Below, piece by piece: positions 24,010 to 35,319 of a DNA stretch of 64,000 bases. The notes below the pieces were generated by a model. The model was not told where the DNA came from. It saw nothing but the letters and a program-made list of their open reading frames with translations, and ran no database searches. Both the position numbers and the translations under genes were made by a program. This stretch comes from Cynocephalus volans (taxonomy: Eukaryota > Chordata > Mammalia > Dermoptera > Cynocephalidae). The number at the start of each line of letters is the position of its first letter. Position 1 is the first letter of the stretch. The stretch covers positions 80,422,501 through 80,486,500 of the forward strand of contig NC_084467.1 of the NCBI RefSeq assembly GCF_027409185.1, read 5' to 3'.

Positions 24010-24455
24010 CCTGTCCTCAGAGACTCCTGCCTCCCCAGTTCCTGAGCCTTTCCAGTGTCCTGTGCTGTAAGTGGGCTTGCTTCTCCTTTGAATCCCCTTG
24101 TACTGGGTGTTGGGTGCTCTACCCAGATGCTCCTTTTTTGATTGCACCTCTCATTTCCCAGCTGCCAGGAGTATTGGCTGATGAAGGCTTACAACTGGAT
24201 TCCTCACCAGGCCCTGAATGAAGGGCACTGCCTTCCCCACCGTTATCTCAGGGCCCAAGCCCTGAGGGACCACTCTGAAGAACTTCCTGTGAGGTCAGCT
24301 GTGACTCCATGGCAATTCCACTTCCCTCTCTGTCCAGTCTTGCTTCTTTCATTCCCCCCTACGTGTGGTTCTCAAAAGCTCTGCCCGGTACACTTCTGGC
24401 ATCAGATCTCCATCTCTGGGCCTGTTTCACAGGGAATCCAACCTGAGGCACCTCT
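24010..24455 (+). repeat. possible LTR or MER remnant
   Basis: The ending 'cagatctccatctctgggcc' followed by 'gtttcacagggaatccaacc' resembles the terminal part of a common mammalian LTR-type repeat. Upstream text is consistent, but too diverged for a firm call. Confidence 0.35.
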
Positions 24456-24839
24456 CAGCTCTCTAGCTCTTTCATCTGATTTTTGTATTACAAAAAATTG
24501 TTGGTATTTCTCATCTGCTAGTGTCTCCTCTGTTTTGTAAGCTTATGTCTATCTTTTTCCTCCTCTACTTTCATTTCATTGATATTTTTACAAGGCATCT
24601 GGTATAAACATATGTATTCAATCTGTTGTGCTTAACCAGACGTCTGAAAATATATTAATTATCATGGAACATACAGTGAATCCTCCCAACTTGACATAGG
24701 TCATGTGAAAATTATTAAAATTGACTGCACTTTTTGAACACTCTTTGAGATGGAATATTAGGGAATGAGAAAGCACAGGGTACATAGGACAGATCCAGAT
24801 CATCAGTGGGAAAGCTAGAGAGCAGCCCCATGCTTTCCT

Positions 24840-24870
24840 GGCATACTCCACCCCCACCCCCACCCCTGGC
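24840..24870. repeat. CCCCCA simple repeat
   Basis: Three tandem CACCCC/CCCCCA units. On the minus strand this is GGGGTGGGGGTGGGGGTGG, close to a G-quadruplex motif but with a short fourth run. Confidence 0.8.
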
Positions 24871-24939
24871 CTCTGCTCCCCTCCCCTGCCACGAGGGGCC
24901 ACTGGATCCACAGCAAGCTCGGAGCCTGCTCTCTTTCCA

Positions 24940-25265
24940 CTCCAGGCCTTTGCACATTCTGCTTTCTCAGCTTGGAATGTCCTTCCCTCATTTCACTTGG
25001 CCAAATCCTCCTAATCTGCCAGAACCCAGCACAGAATGCCTTCAACTTCTCACAGCCAGCATTGAGTCAGGTACCTCCCTTGTGCATCCAAAGCACCCCA
25101 TACCTACCTTTATGACAGCACTAATATACCAGGATTGTCATCGTCTGTGGCTTTGAGCTTCTTGAGCACAGGAACTGAATATTTTTCTTTTTAGATCTAG
25201 TATTTCTCATGGTACTTGACAGATGCTCAACAGTGAATGTAGAATGAATGAATAAATAGGTCAAT
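24940..25265 (+). repeat. L2 LINE 3' end
   Basis: Clear L2 order: 'ggcctttgcacattctgctt', 'cagcttggaatgtccttccc', 'gagcttcttgagcacaggaa', then 'tgaatgaatgaataaatagg' at the terminus. Confidence 0.85.
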
Positions 25266-25664
25266 GAATAGATGGGTGCATGCTTCAAACAGGCTGTCCC
25301 TGGGGGTCATCCATAGAGGAGCAAGGTCTCAGGCTTGGGGAGAAAAGAAGAGGCCAATTCATGAAGGAGTTTCTCCTATCCAGCCCTCACCCAAACCCTG
25401 GTGAGGCAGATTCCAGAGATACCAGAGCAAAGGGGTTAGTCCAGCCAATTGCTATTGATCTGGGTTGGCAGAAATGGAAGAAAAGATGCCAGAGTAGCTA
25501 TTTTGGGAATAGTGATCAGAAATGGGAGAAAAGGAGAAGACCATATATAAAAATCATTACTACCAGCCTGAAGCTGCAAAAAGCTACAAAAAAGGACCTT
25601 CCTAAGAGCTTGTAATATCAACAAGAAGCACTACTACTAACATATCTGAGGGACTTTTTAAAGA

Positions 25665-25855
25665 TCTGTACACATCTTAGCTCACTTTATCTTCATAACA
25701 GTCTTATGAGTTGGGTGCTTACTCATATTTTATAGATGAGGAAATGGAGGCACAGAAAACTTCCCAAAGCCATTCAGCTAGGAAGTGACAGTACCAGGAT
25801 TTGCATCCAGGCAGTCTGAGTCTAGCATCCATGCTCTTAACCACAAGACAAAAGC
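25665..25855 (-). repeat. MIR SINE
   Basis: 'cttcataacagtcttatgag', 'atagatgaggaaatggaggc', 'gcatccaggcagtctgagtc' give the MIR core on the minus strand. Confidence 0.85.
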
Positions 25856-26829
25856 CCCCTCGCCTCCCATTTCCTGATCTCAACAAACTCACTGCCTACC
25901 CCAAGTTGCTAGAAAGAAATTCACCCTTTTGGATGAAAAAGCAATATTCCTTCCTAAACAGGATTCCCAGATGTATTCGGTCTTATAGCCCAGGTATCAC
26001 AAAAGCTAGGTGAGGAAGACAGCTGGGAGGTGGAGGGGCCCAGCGACTGGGATGGTGCTTATATCCACACCCCTTAACAAATGAATTCTGAGAGAGAATC
26101 AGTGTGGAGGAAAAGGGAGAAGAAAAGAGCCCTTGGAGGGCAGGGCCAATGGACCGTGCCTCCCCAGACAGCGGTATCCTCCAGGTCTGAGCACAAGGAC
26201 TTGGTGGTCTGTGCCCAGATGATGGATTTTGGTTTATGGTACCAGGAAGAAGGGGCCGGGATACATCAGGGCTCAAGTCAGAGCCAGTGACTCACCCCAC
26301 GCAAGGCGCAGAGGTTCAGGAACACATCACAAGACGCTGAGACACGTCTCAAACACTCGCCAGCTGAGTCCATCTGGAACATGAGTTCCGAGCCTGAAAG
26401 AGCAGGGAGATGAGGGGAGGAGCCCTAAATGTGTGGATCAGTGAAAGCTGACTCAGAGATGACTTCGAAGGCCAACTCGGGATGATCCCAAGTCTCGGAC
26501 TAGTCCCAAAGAGCTGTGAGAGGTCACGAGTATGGCAAGGCTGAACCTCGAGACCAGTTTCCCAGCAGGGAGGAGAGGGTGGCTCCAGTGTCCCTCAGCT
26601 TCTCCATGCCCTCCCCTCAGGCTGTATTCGTGGCAGAGCAGTCTTTTTTCTCAGGAAGGCCCACCCCTAAATGTGGGAGGCAGAAGAAAGGGACTGCCAT
26701 AAAAAATCCCTGGGGCAGTCTTGTTGCTGTTCCTCTGATCCTTTCAAAGGAAAGGAGCCTGGAAGCTAACCATGAAGTTGTTCCCACTTGACTAAGCAGG
26801 ATTTTCACACTTGTGACTATTGAATTTGT
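25856..26829. other. unassigned sequence, no gene seen
   Basis: Moderately GC-rich, with chance frames of 69-97 codons on both strands. No repeat assigned. Confidence 0.35.
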
Positions 26830-26960
26830 GATGTGGAATTATTTGTTCCGTGTCTGTCTTTCCCACTGGATAGTAAATTTCACCAGGGTAGGGAGCAGGT
26901 TTGTCTTGTTCACCAGGGCCTAGGAGAGTGCCCAGTACACAGTTGGTGTACGTGTGATAA
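26830..26960 (+). repeat. L2 LINE 3'-end fragment
   Basis: 'aaatttcaccagggtaggga', 'caggtttgtcttgttcacca' and 'agagtgcccagtacacagtt' follow the L2 3' end. Confidence 0.7.
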
Positions 26961-27717
26961 ACTGTGCATGGTCTCTGGTCTTATTCTAGCCCTTAGTTAG
27001 GGATTAGTATGAACAAAACCTCTCTCCAAGCTTCTTTACAAGAACCAGCCTGTAGATGCTCTGGTTCCCCTCTCTGCCGCCCACCACGGCCTCATTTTTG
27101 CATTTGCAGAGCTGGCCAGTAAAACTCCCCCAGGAAATTAGTCAGAGCCAGAGCCCAGGTCACATGGCTCGGTCCCCAGCATGGAGCCTGCACCTTGGCT
27201 CCAGCTACAGCTCAGGTGCCAGGGGCTGGTTGGGAGTGGAGGCTGGACTGGGAGGGCAAGATCTCTAGGAATCTTTTGGGAACTGAATTACTCAGATGAA
27301 GAATTTGAGGAGTTGGGGAATTGGTTCAGCTTTTGAGAGGAAATGTCAGTAACTAGAGGGAAAAACAACTGGGACGAAGGGCAAGTTCCTTGGCCATGAG
27401 GAAGTGTACTGGCTCCAAGTCAAACTGGCTCACTTCCAGATTTTTATTTCTGGTGGTTGGTGGTTAAATAAAAAAAGCTTATAAACTTAACTCCAGTTAC
27501 AAAAAAATACAACTATTTCAAATACTGATGCTGGATAATCCCTTCAAACCTGTCAGGGGGACCACCCTGCGTGAAGGAAGGGGGGAGGCCCAGTAGGTCG
27601 GAACTAGGGGAGGCTGGGGCTGCGTGATTTGGAATAGCATCTTCTCCACTGTGGTCGCCTACCCATCTCCCATGGGATTTTGAGGACCAAGGGACAAAAA
27701 GTCAAATGTAGCCTCAA
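26961..27717. other. unassigned sequence, no gene seen
   Basis: No supportable repeat or exon. Confidence 0.35.
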
Positions 27718-27795
27718 GCAGTGGTTCTCAACCTTTCTAGACTGCTCACATGCTAACATTTACATTTGACATTTGGTAACTCTTCCTCCCTTGGC
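27718..27795 (+). repeat. hAT-type (MER5-like) DNA transposon fragment
   Basis: Starts with the diagnostic hAT-Charlie terminal sequence 'cagtggttctcaacctt'. The remainder is short and diverged, with no matching right end found. Confidence 0.55.
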
Positions 27796-28062
27796 AGAAA
27801 CAATGTATATTTTTTTAAAGTGGAAATGAATTAAAAGTCATTTATTCATATCATTGAAAACATGACAGATACCACACCAAGGAATTAGCAAAGCACATGA
27901 GCTGGCAGTTTACTGCAGGAAAACAAATGCCCAATAAACATCAGAAAAGATGTCCACCCCCAATAGTTGTCAAAGAAATGCGATCGAAACAATGAGGTAA
28001 CATTTGTGCCTTTCAGATTAGAAAGGATTGAAAGAAATAATGTTATCTGCCACTTATAACTA

Positions 28063-28605
28063 CAGTAGTCTCCCGCTCAGCTGCAGTTTTGCTTTCTGTG
28101 GTTTTAGTTACCAGTGGTCAATCAGGGTCTGAAAATGTTAAATGAAAAATTCCTGAAATAAATTCATAAGTTTTAAATTGCACACCATTCTAAGTAATAT
28201 GATGAAGTCTTGAGCCATCTTGCTCTATCCTGCCCAGGACATGAATCATCTGTTTGTCCAGCTTACCCACCCTGTATATGCCACCCGCATGTTAGTCACT
28301 TAGTAGCCATTTCGGTTATTGGATCAACTGTGGTGGGATTGCAGGGCCTGTGTTCAAATAACCCTTATTTTACTTAATTATGGCCCCAAAGTGTAAGAGT
28401 AGTGATGCTGGCATATTGTTATAATTCTTCTATTTTGCTATTATTTTTGTTAATCTCTTACTGTTCTTAATTTATAAATTAAACTTACCACAGGTATGTA
28501 TGTATAGGAGAAAACATAGTATATTTAGGGTTTGGTATCATCTGCAGTTTTAGGCGTCCACTGGGGGTCTTGGAACATATGTCTCACAGATAAGGGGGGC
28601 TACTG
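28063..28605 (+). mobile_element. Tigger-family (pogo) DNA transposon, internally deleted
   Basis: Inverted termini, CAGTAGTCTCCC at the left and GGGGGGCTACTG at the right, are flanked by the TA target duplication (28061-28062, 28606-28607). The interior follows a Tigger consensus: 'tttgctttctgtggttttag', 'aagtaatatgatgaagtctt', 'cacttagtagccatttcggt', 'aatggccccaaagtg'-like start of the transposase frame, then a jump to the 3' end. The transposase gene is almost entirely missing, so it is a non-autonomous relic. Confidence 0.85.
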
Positions 28606-28734
28606 TATTGGAAAACCAGAGAGTCAACTGGAAGACTACTAGAACTGAGACCTCAAGTGACTGGTCACAGTATTCTTATATAAAAAGCATATAATGACAC
28701 ATATATATTTTCTTTTTATTTTTTCTCCCCAAAC

Positions 28735-29230
28735 AGCCAAAATAATGAGCTAGAAAATATAATGAAAAAAGATACCATTCACAGAAGCAACAAGGACAAC
28801 AAGAATTAAAAATGCCCAGGAATTACTATGACAAGAAACGAAGGACCTGTATAAAGAAAGCATTCTGCTTTATTGAGAGAGAATGAAAACCATACAAAAG
28901 GGCCACACATCTAAAAATATCCAGATGAGTTAAAGATTTAAATGTAAAATATGTGGATTTATAGAATGGTAAAAAAATATATATTAAAAAAATTTAAAAA
29001 TTAATGTAAAATATGAAATCATAAAAGTCCGAGAAGAAAAGATAGGCAATTATGTAATTCTAAGATAGGAAAGATAGATAAGCCCCAAACCAGAAACCAT
29101 TAGTGAAAAGTTACATAAATATGAGTGCATAAAAATTTTTTTTCAATATATCTATAGACACCATAAACCAAACTAAAAGGCAGATATAACTATAAATATT
29201 AACAAATTTTTTCAATTTTAAAAGAAAACT
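28735..29230 (+). mobile_element. ancient LINE-1 ORF2 fragment (L1ME-like)
   Basis: A-rich text with the L1 ORF2 phrases 'accattcacagaagcaacaa', 'aagaaacgaaggacctgtat' and 'aaaccagaaaccattagtga'. Frames are destroyed. No insertion duplication visible. Confidence 0.75.
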
Positions 29231-29489
29231 TATTGGTGGCATTACTTTTTTGTTATAGTTTATTAACACCTCTTCTGAAGGACTATGTTTGGGGAAAGTG
29301 TCAGCAAGATGTGGTGTAAGTTCTTATTTCTCAGCAGCAGATAACTGTGGGCTTTCTTTCAGTTTCTCAAAAACTGCCGAGATCTTTTGGTCCTAGCGTC
29401 CTTCGTATATGCTGTTGTCTTTGTTTGGAAAGTAAATATTTCCTTTCTCACCCACTTGGGCAGCCATGTCTTATTCTTCAGTTTTGAGC

Positions 29490-29775
29490 ATAAATGATGC
29501 CTTCTCAAAGAGGCCTGCTTTGACCAGTCTAATTCAAAACATTTCTTACTCTTTATCTCACCTGCATGTGCATTTCTTTTATAGCATTTATCAAAACCAC
29601 GCCTTGTAATGATAAACATATTTGCTCAACTGTGACTGGTCCTACTCCAGCAGAGAGGAAGATCATAAGGGCAGGTCAGGAAGATGCTTACCTTGTTCAT
29701 TTGGATAAAGCAGTACTTGGCACAGCGGCTGGGAAAGGCCAGGCAGGTAACATTCGTCTGCGGAATAAATGAACA
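29490..29775 (+). repeat. L2 LINE 3' end
   Basis: 'ctttgaccagtctaattcaa', 'ttttatagcatttatcaaaa', 'gtacttggcacagcggctgg' reproduce the L2 3' end order. Confidence 0.75.
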
Positions 29776-29870
29776 AGCACTCATCTAGGTGTTGGAAATG
29801 TAAGAGAAAATGAAACAGAATCCCTGCCCTCTTGAAGCTGACTTTCTAGGAGTTGATTGATTCTTGAATG
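29776..29870 (-). repeat. L2/MIR3-like fragment
   Basis: 'acagaatccctgccctcttg' and 'aagctgactttctaggag' match the minus-strand L2 end pattern. Short. Confidence 0.45.
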
Positions 29871-30559
29871 AATGGATAGATGAATGAATGAATAGGGTTA
29901 GATAGGCTTTTCACGATACTATCCTATAAGGATCGCTTACATGGTTTTTGTCTCTTCCAAGGACCAGAACCTTGACTTGAGTCAAGTATCTTTACCTAAC
30001 TTAAGCTTTATCTAACTTAAATCAAATATCTTGAATCCCAGTATCTTTAACTTAAACTCTACCCTCGTCAATACCCACAAACCCAGCCCCAAAGCCCTGG
30101 GAAACAAAGAAACAAGGAAGCGCAGCTCAACAAAGAAATTATTGAAAAGGACTTTCATTTGTTCCTCGTGTTTTTTGACATTCAAAGGAGTCCAATTTAC
30201 AACCCTTACAGGACTTTTCATGTTCTCTCTTCTTGACTCCAGTTCCCTCCTGCCCCCCAAGAATCTAGACCAATCTAGACTTTTCTTTACCAACTCTCCT
30301 ATTTCCTTCTCTCCCAACAATTCCATTGCCAGCCCCACATGCAACACTTTGCCCTGTCCTTTCCCACGCCCCACCTATTTATTAGGACTTAACCGCTTTC
30401 TAAATCTTTTTCTTCTCCTAACCAGAGGGATCTGGGTCTCTTTAGTCTTCCGAACTTCTGAGCCCAATTATCTTTGTCAAAGTCCAGGAGTAAGTCTGAC
30501 AGAGGCATGCTTTTGGGAAGATGGGGTGGGAGCAGGAGAAAGGGAAAGGGGCGAGAGGA
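29871..30559. other. unassigned sequence with 213-codon chance frame
   Basis: The plus-strand frame 30031-30672 (213 codons) is the longest in the window. It has an ordinary AT-rich composition, no domain, no start context, and its 3' part runs into L2 sequence, so I read it as chance. It follows a CTTAACTTAA-like duplicated stretch near 29990-30055. Confidence 0.4.
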
Positions 30560-31250
30560 GGCACTTTACCACCCCACATCAGGGAAATCCCTACATCACT
30601 AACCTCTTCTCTGACCTCTTCCTTTTAAACCCAGGCTACATGCTAACACTCAGCTACTCCTGGGGTTGTTAATCCTGCCACAGCCCCATGCCACAGAGCA
30701 TTGTTTCTCATTGTTTTTTGAAACCTCCAGCTCTGAAGCTCACAATATCAGATGATACTATAAACTAGCCTTCCTTGTTACAGCCTGGCCCCTCCCCTCA
30801 TTCCCTATAGGTCTCTTTCTCTCTCTCATTATTCCTCTGATAGACCCTGGCTTTCTCATCCCCTCCATCTTTAAATGTTGGAATGTTCTGGGGCTGTTTG
30901 TCTGACCCCTCCTCTATCTATGATTACTCCCTGGGTGATGTTATCAACCACATGGATGGTCTGGACATCCACAGGCTAATAACTCCCACATTTATATCTC
31001 TTGCCTGGACCTCTCCCTTGAACTTCAGACTCATATATCCAAGTGCCTATCCACCTTTCTATGCAAATGTCGAACAGACATCTCACTCTAACAACAGAAC
31101 TCTTGATTTTCTCCACAGACCTGCTTTCCTTACAATTCTCCTCCTTTCCTTCCAGAATCCATCCACTTCTCACCACTTGCACCACTACCTCCCACCTCCA
31201 AGCCACAGCTCATTGTGCCTGGATTAGTGCCACAACCTCTGTAAGCAGAT
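30560..31250 (+). repeat. L2 LINE, ORF2 region
   Basis: Follows the L2 consensus closely: 'attactccctgggtgatgtt', 'taactcccacatttatatct', 'cttgaacttcagactcatat', 'tctccacagacctgctttcc'. This is the reverse-transcriptase to C-terminal part of L2 ORF2. Full of stops; the 114-codon frame at 30883-31227 is a remnant of L2 protein or chance. Confidence 0.82.
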
Positions 31251-31569
31251 GCTCAGCACCTGTCTCCCCAGTGTATTAAATATCACTTTGGTAAACAGAA
31301 TGTCCTCTGGGCTCTGCTGAAAAATGGAACTGTTGGGTTTCCCAGCCTTAGATAACGTAGCCACTGCTGCATGCCCAAAGCTCTAAGCCTTCTGGTCTCT
31401 TCTTCTACCATCTGACACAGCTGTTTTCATATTTCTACTTCACTTAATTTGGGCCATCGCTTTCTCTGAGCAGCATGCTAACATTATGTCCCAACATCCT
31501 TGCCAGGGTGTTAGGTACTACATCATAGGAGAATGCTTCCATATTAATAAACTCTCTATGGGGAGAGAC

Positions 31570-32087
31570 TCAAAGGTGGCCCTGTGGTCCTGCCTTCTGG
31601 TGTTCACACTCTTGGGTAATTCCTCCCCTCGAGTGTGATCCAGACACTTGCTGAGAGGTATATGATTACGTGCGTGTGATTATGTTACATAAGATTGTAA
31701 TATTTGTCCTGGTAGGAGACTCTCTCTCTTGCTGTCTTTGAAGAAGCAAGCTGCCATGTTATGCATTGCCATAAGGAGAGGGCCATGTGGCAAGGTACTG
31801 AGGGTGGCCTCTGGCAGCCAGCCAGCAAGAAACTGAACTTCAGCTCAACAGTCCCAAAGGACGTGAATCCTGCCAACAGCCATGTAAGTTTAGAAGTTGA
31901 TCCTGCCCTAGTCGAGTTTCCCAATAAGATTTCAGCCCAAGCTGATGCCTTGATTGCAGACTTGCAGAGGACCCACTAAAGCTGTGCTGGAGCTCCTGAC
32001 CCAAAAAACTGTGAGAAAAGAAATGTGTACTGTTTTAAGGCACCAAGTTTGTGGTAGTACTATCATACAGCAATAGATAACTACTGC
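31570..32087 (+). repeat. MLT1-family LTR (ERVL-MaLR)
   Basis: Near-complete LTR: 'taattcctcccctcgagtgt', 'ctctctctcttgctgtcttt', 'gaagcaagctgccatgttat', 'gagagggccatgtggcaagg', 'aatcctgccaacagccatgt', 'actgtgagaaaagaaatgtg', ending 'agcaatagataactactgca'. The match to MLT1 is distinctive. Its 72-codon frame is LTR sequence only. Confidence 0.9.
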
Positions 32088-33114
32088 ATTTTCTCTTGTC
32101 CATTCTTTGTTCTGCCCACACCCTTGGCCTTGATCTGGCACTCTTAGGATCCAGTCCCATACACACTCTTCCAGGTTCTACCAGTACATATTGGCCAGGT
32201 CCTGTAGCTCCTTTCTTTTCTTAGCAGGCCCGGCACTTCCCCAGCTAAGATATATTATGACTTGACCCTAATTCTTGGTTTTGACAATTTACTATTACAT
32301 TTTGCCAGTGGCTGTGAGTACTTCAATTACTAGTAGTGATAGGGTCTCCATAACAGTCTGCTGGTGAGTAATTCAATTCAAAATTCCATTTTAGAGCCTA
32401 TGTCCTAAGACCACTTCCCATACCAACTGGCACAGCTCAGGTACACTGAGAAACAGATTGCAAGACTCTGAGATTTGCACTCTTGGGACAAACATGTGCA
32501 AGGAGTGAGGAAAGCAGGACTGAGCAGAGGAGGAAATTGACCTGCAATGTGGTTGCAACAAAGATTTCAGCTGCACCCAGATCGCCCTTCAGAGTTGTTC
32601 TATCTAGAAGCAAGGGGGCTGGGACTTTATACCCTCTCATCGTCCAACCACTGAATGCAGGCTGCTCCCAGGGAGTGGGGCATGACCTTCAGCAAGCAAC
32701 TCTTCACTGAGAGAAATTCTCCAAGAGAGAGTCAGTGGAGAGCAGTCAGTCACCAGCACTCCCCGTGACTGGGGGATGGGTGCCTGGTTCCTGGGCACAT
32801 CCCAGCACCCACTGTATTCTCCCTAGTGGTCCTCATAATCTATTTCCACACTATCTCACACTTTTTCAGCCATCCCACACAGATTCCAGCCTCTCTCACC
32901 TTCGAGATCAACCTGTTGTGAAATCAGACTCGGGGTGTTCCCAGGAGCTGGCAAAAGGACAGGCTCCGGGGGCCTCACCACCTAATCCTCACCACCTCAG
33001 AGCAGCTTGAGAAATGATGCCATGTGGTCCCATGATGTTCTGTGCAGAAACCATGAGGAAGAAACAACTGGGAGAGAAAAAAGCCCTTTCTCCTCCCTCT
33101 CAGCGGGTTGCACA
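32088..33114. other. unassigned sequence, no gene seen
   Basis: No exon or repeat that I can support. Frames of 61-91 codons appear by chance. Confidence 0.35.
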
Positions 33115-33225
33115 CTGCCAGGACAGTATATTATCTCATTTAACCATTTCAACAACCATGAGTTCAGAATTATTGTCTCTGCTTTATAGATGAAGAGTTT
33201 GGGGATCAGAGACCATAAGTAATAT
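33115..33225 (-). repeat. MIR SINE fragment
   Basis: 'attatctcatttaaccattt', 'gctttatagatgaagagttt' give the MIR core on the minus strand. Confidence 0.7.
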
Positions 33226-33289
33226 GAGTGCCAATCTCTCCATGGTAACTGTTCCATCCCAGTCTTCTTTGACACATCCCCCTCACCCT

Positions 33290-34560
33290 GATCCTAGAAT
33301 ACTAGAATAACTTACTAGTTATTAACTCACTTACTAGGGAGTCACATCTTTATATTGATGATTCTAAATTTGTATCTTCACCTCAGATTGTTCCCCAGAA
33401 CTCCCAGCCTGGGTATTCATTTGCCTTCTCAACGTCTCCTCTTGCATATCTAGGCATGAACTTGATGGTTCAAAATAGAGTTCATGATTTTCTCTGCCAA
33501 ATCCCATCACCCCCTTCCTACCACCTCAGTTTCTATTTCTACTCAGAATGGTGCTGCCATTCTTCCAGTACCTCGGGCCAAAAACCTGGTATTGTCCTTG
33601 ATTTTGCTTTTTCTCTCATACCTCACATCCAATCTGTTAGTGTGTATGTCAGATTTTCCTTTGAAATGTGTCCAGTATCTGACCTTTTCTCTGCTGTGAC
33701 CATCTGGCCTGAGCACAATCATCTCTCATCAGCACTATTGCAAAAGCTACTTCACTGGTCTTCTCACCCCAGTTTTCCCTCTATGTAGCAGCCAGAGTGG
33801 TCATTTTTAAATGTAAGATCATGTCCTTCTGCAGTTCAACACTTTCCAATGGCTTCTTATCCGTCCAGAATAAAATCCAAAGTCCTTGCCATGGCCTACA
33901 AGTCTACCTGATCAGGCACTCTCCAACCCCACTACCTTCATCTCTTACTCTCATTTCATTTTTTATTTCATTCTAACCATTGTGGCCTCCTTGCCTGTCC
34001 TCAACACCCCAAAAATATTTCACCCATCCCAGACCTTTGTATTCTTTGTTTCCTCACAGATATTTAATGTCTCCCCACCCTTCACTTTCTTGTAGTCTCT
34101 GCGCCAGTGTGCTGTGTTTGAGCAACCCCTCCCTATATCAAAAGGCATTTCTTACCAGCCTACCTTAAAGCAGACGCCACCCCCCACTCCATTATTTTCT
34201 GTCTTTTCTGTTTTTTTTTAGAGATGACTCGTAAGGGGCTCTTAACCCTTGACTTGGTGTTGTCAGCACCACGCTCACACAGTGAGCTAACTGGCCATCC
34301 CTATATGGGGATCCGAACCCATGGCATTGGTGTTATCAGCACCGTACTCTCCCAAGTGAGCCACGGGCTGGCCCCTCACTCCATTATTTTCTAACAGCCT
34401 TCCCTTAGTCTATTTCTCTGCATATTAGGTTTGTTTGATAGTCTCTGCCTAGAATGTGTGCTCCACAAAGGCAAGTCTGCTGCTCACTGATGTGTCCTCA
34501 GCAGCTAGAACAGTACCTGGCACACAGTGAGCACTCAGTAAGTATTTGTTGCAAGAATAA
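33290..34560 (+). repeat. L2 LINE, long copy split by a SINE
   Basis: About 1.1 kb of L2 on both sides of the SINE at 34201-34376. Left part: 'tgatgattctaaatttgtat', 'tacctcgggccaaaaacctg', 'caatggcttcttatccgtcc', 'agtccttgccatggcctaca'. Right part: 'gaatgtgtgctccacaaagg', 'gtacctggcacacagtgagc', 'ctcagtaagtatttgttgca'. It runs to the L2 3' end. Open stretches at 33456-33788 are remnants of L2 ORF2. Confidence 0.88.
34201..34376 (-). mobile_element. tRNA-Ile-derived SINE (CYN-like), dimer inside L2
   Basis: Minus-strand dimer with both units, the 'ccctatatggggatccgaac' linker and a T9 tail on the plus strand. A perfect 16-bp target-site duplication, CACTCCATTATTTTCT, lies at 34185-34200 and 34377-34392. 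It split a much older L2. Confidence 0.95.
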
Positions 34561-35319
34561 AGAAGTAAATGAGCAAACTGCCTTGACCTGGAAGGCAAGA
34601 CATGACCTGGAAGGTTTCTTTCCAGGTTCTTGGAAAGTGTTCTGTGAAAACCAGGGATCAGCAGGTAACAGCAGAAACTGGTGTACTGGCTGCCTCTTTT
34701 TTCAGTCTAGGGATTTCCCATCCTGTATTTGTTGCTGTCTGCCTCTCATTCAAAATACAATTTTAAAACCACATGGCATCTACCCAAACCAACCGGGTTT
34801 ATGACATGGCACAGCCAGCTGCCTTCTTCCTTATCCATTTCCCAAACACACATCCATATCCACACCCATATTTAGCCTTAGCAAACAAATTCCTCACAGA
34901 ATACATTAAGCCAACCAAATATATAAGAAATCTATATTTACAGAAACATTTCAGGAGTTGTTTATTTATTTCACAAAAGGATCCTTGGCTTTGGAAAAGA
35001 TTCACCACAGGAATCTCTTCAATAACTAGTTCACCAAATCAATTTAAAGTAGAACTTGGCTTCAAGCATCTCCCCTAGAAGAAAAGAAAGATAACTATAT
35101 TTATCAAATGCTTGAGTCACTGGGACTGTATGTACCATTGGCTATTATTTTACTTAATCCTGATACTCTGTGAGTTATACCAGGGATCTATCTAGTTGTT
35201 ACATCAGTTTATTTGTATCTTTGAACTTCACAAACTGTCATATTCTTTCCAAGGAAAAATATAAAAATATATAGCACTCTGAGGTCATTTAGTTTAGGAA
35301 CAAACAGATTTTATACAAC
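34561..35319. other. mostly unassigned; short MIR piece
   Basis: 35092-35185 ('taccattggctattatttta', 'aatcctgatactctgtgagt') is likely a minus-strand MIR fragment. No gene. The 101-116-codon frames here have no recognisable domain. Confidence 0.4.

Noticed and set aside
24840..24870. G-quadruplex on the minus strand
   Set aside because: Three long G runs plus a short one make a weak motif, and there is no promoter or gene nearby to give it meaning.
30031..30672. 213-codon open frame on the plus strand, the longest in the window
   Set aside because: No recognisable domain, ordinary non-coding composition, and its 3' part overlaps L2 LINE sequence. Mammalian genes are rarely single open frames without other support.
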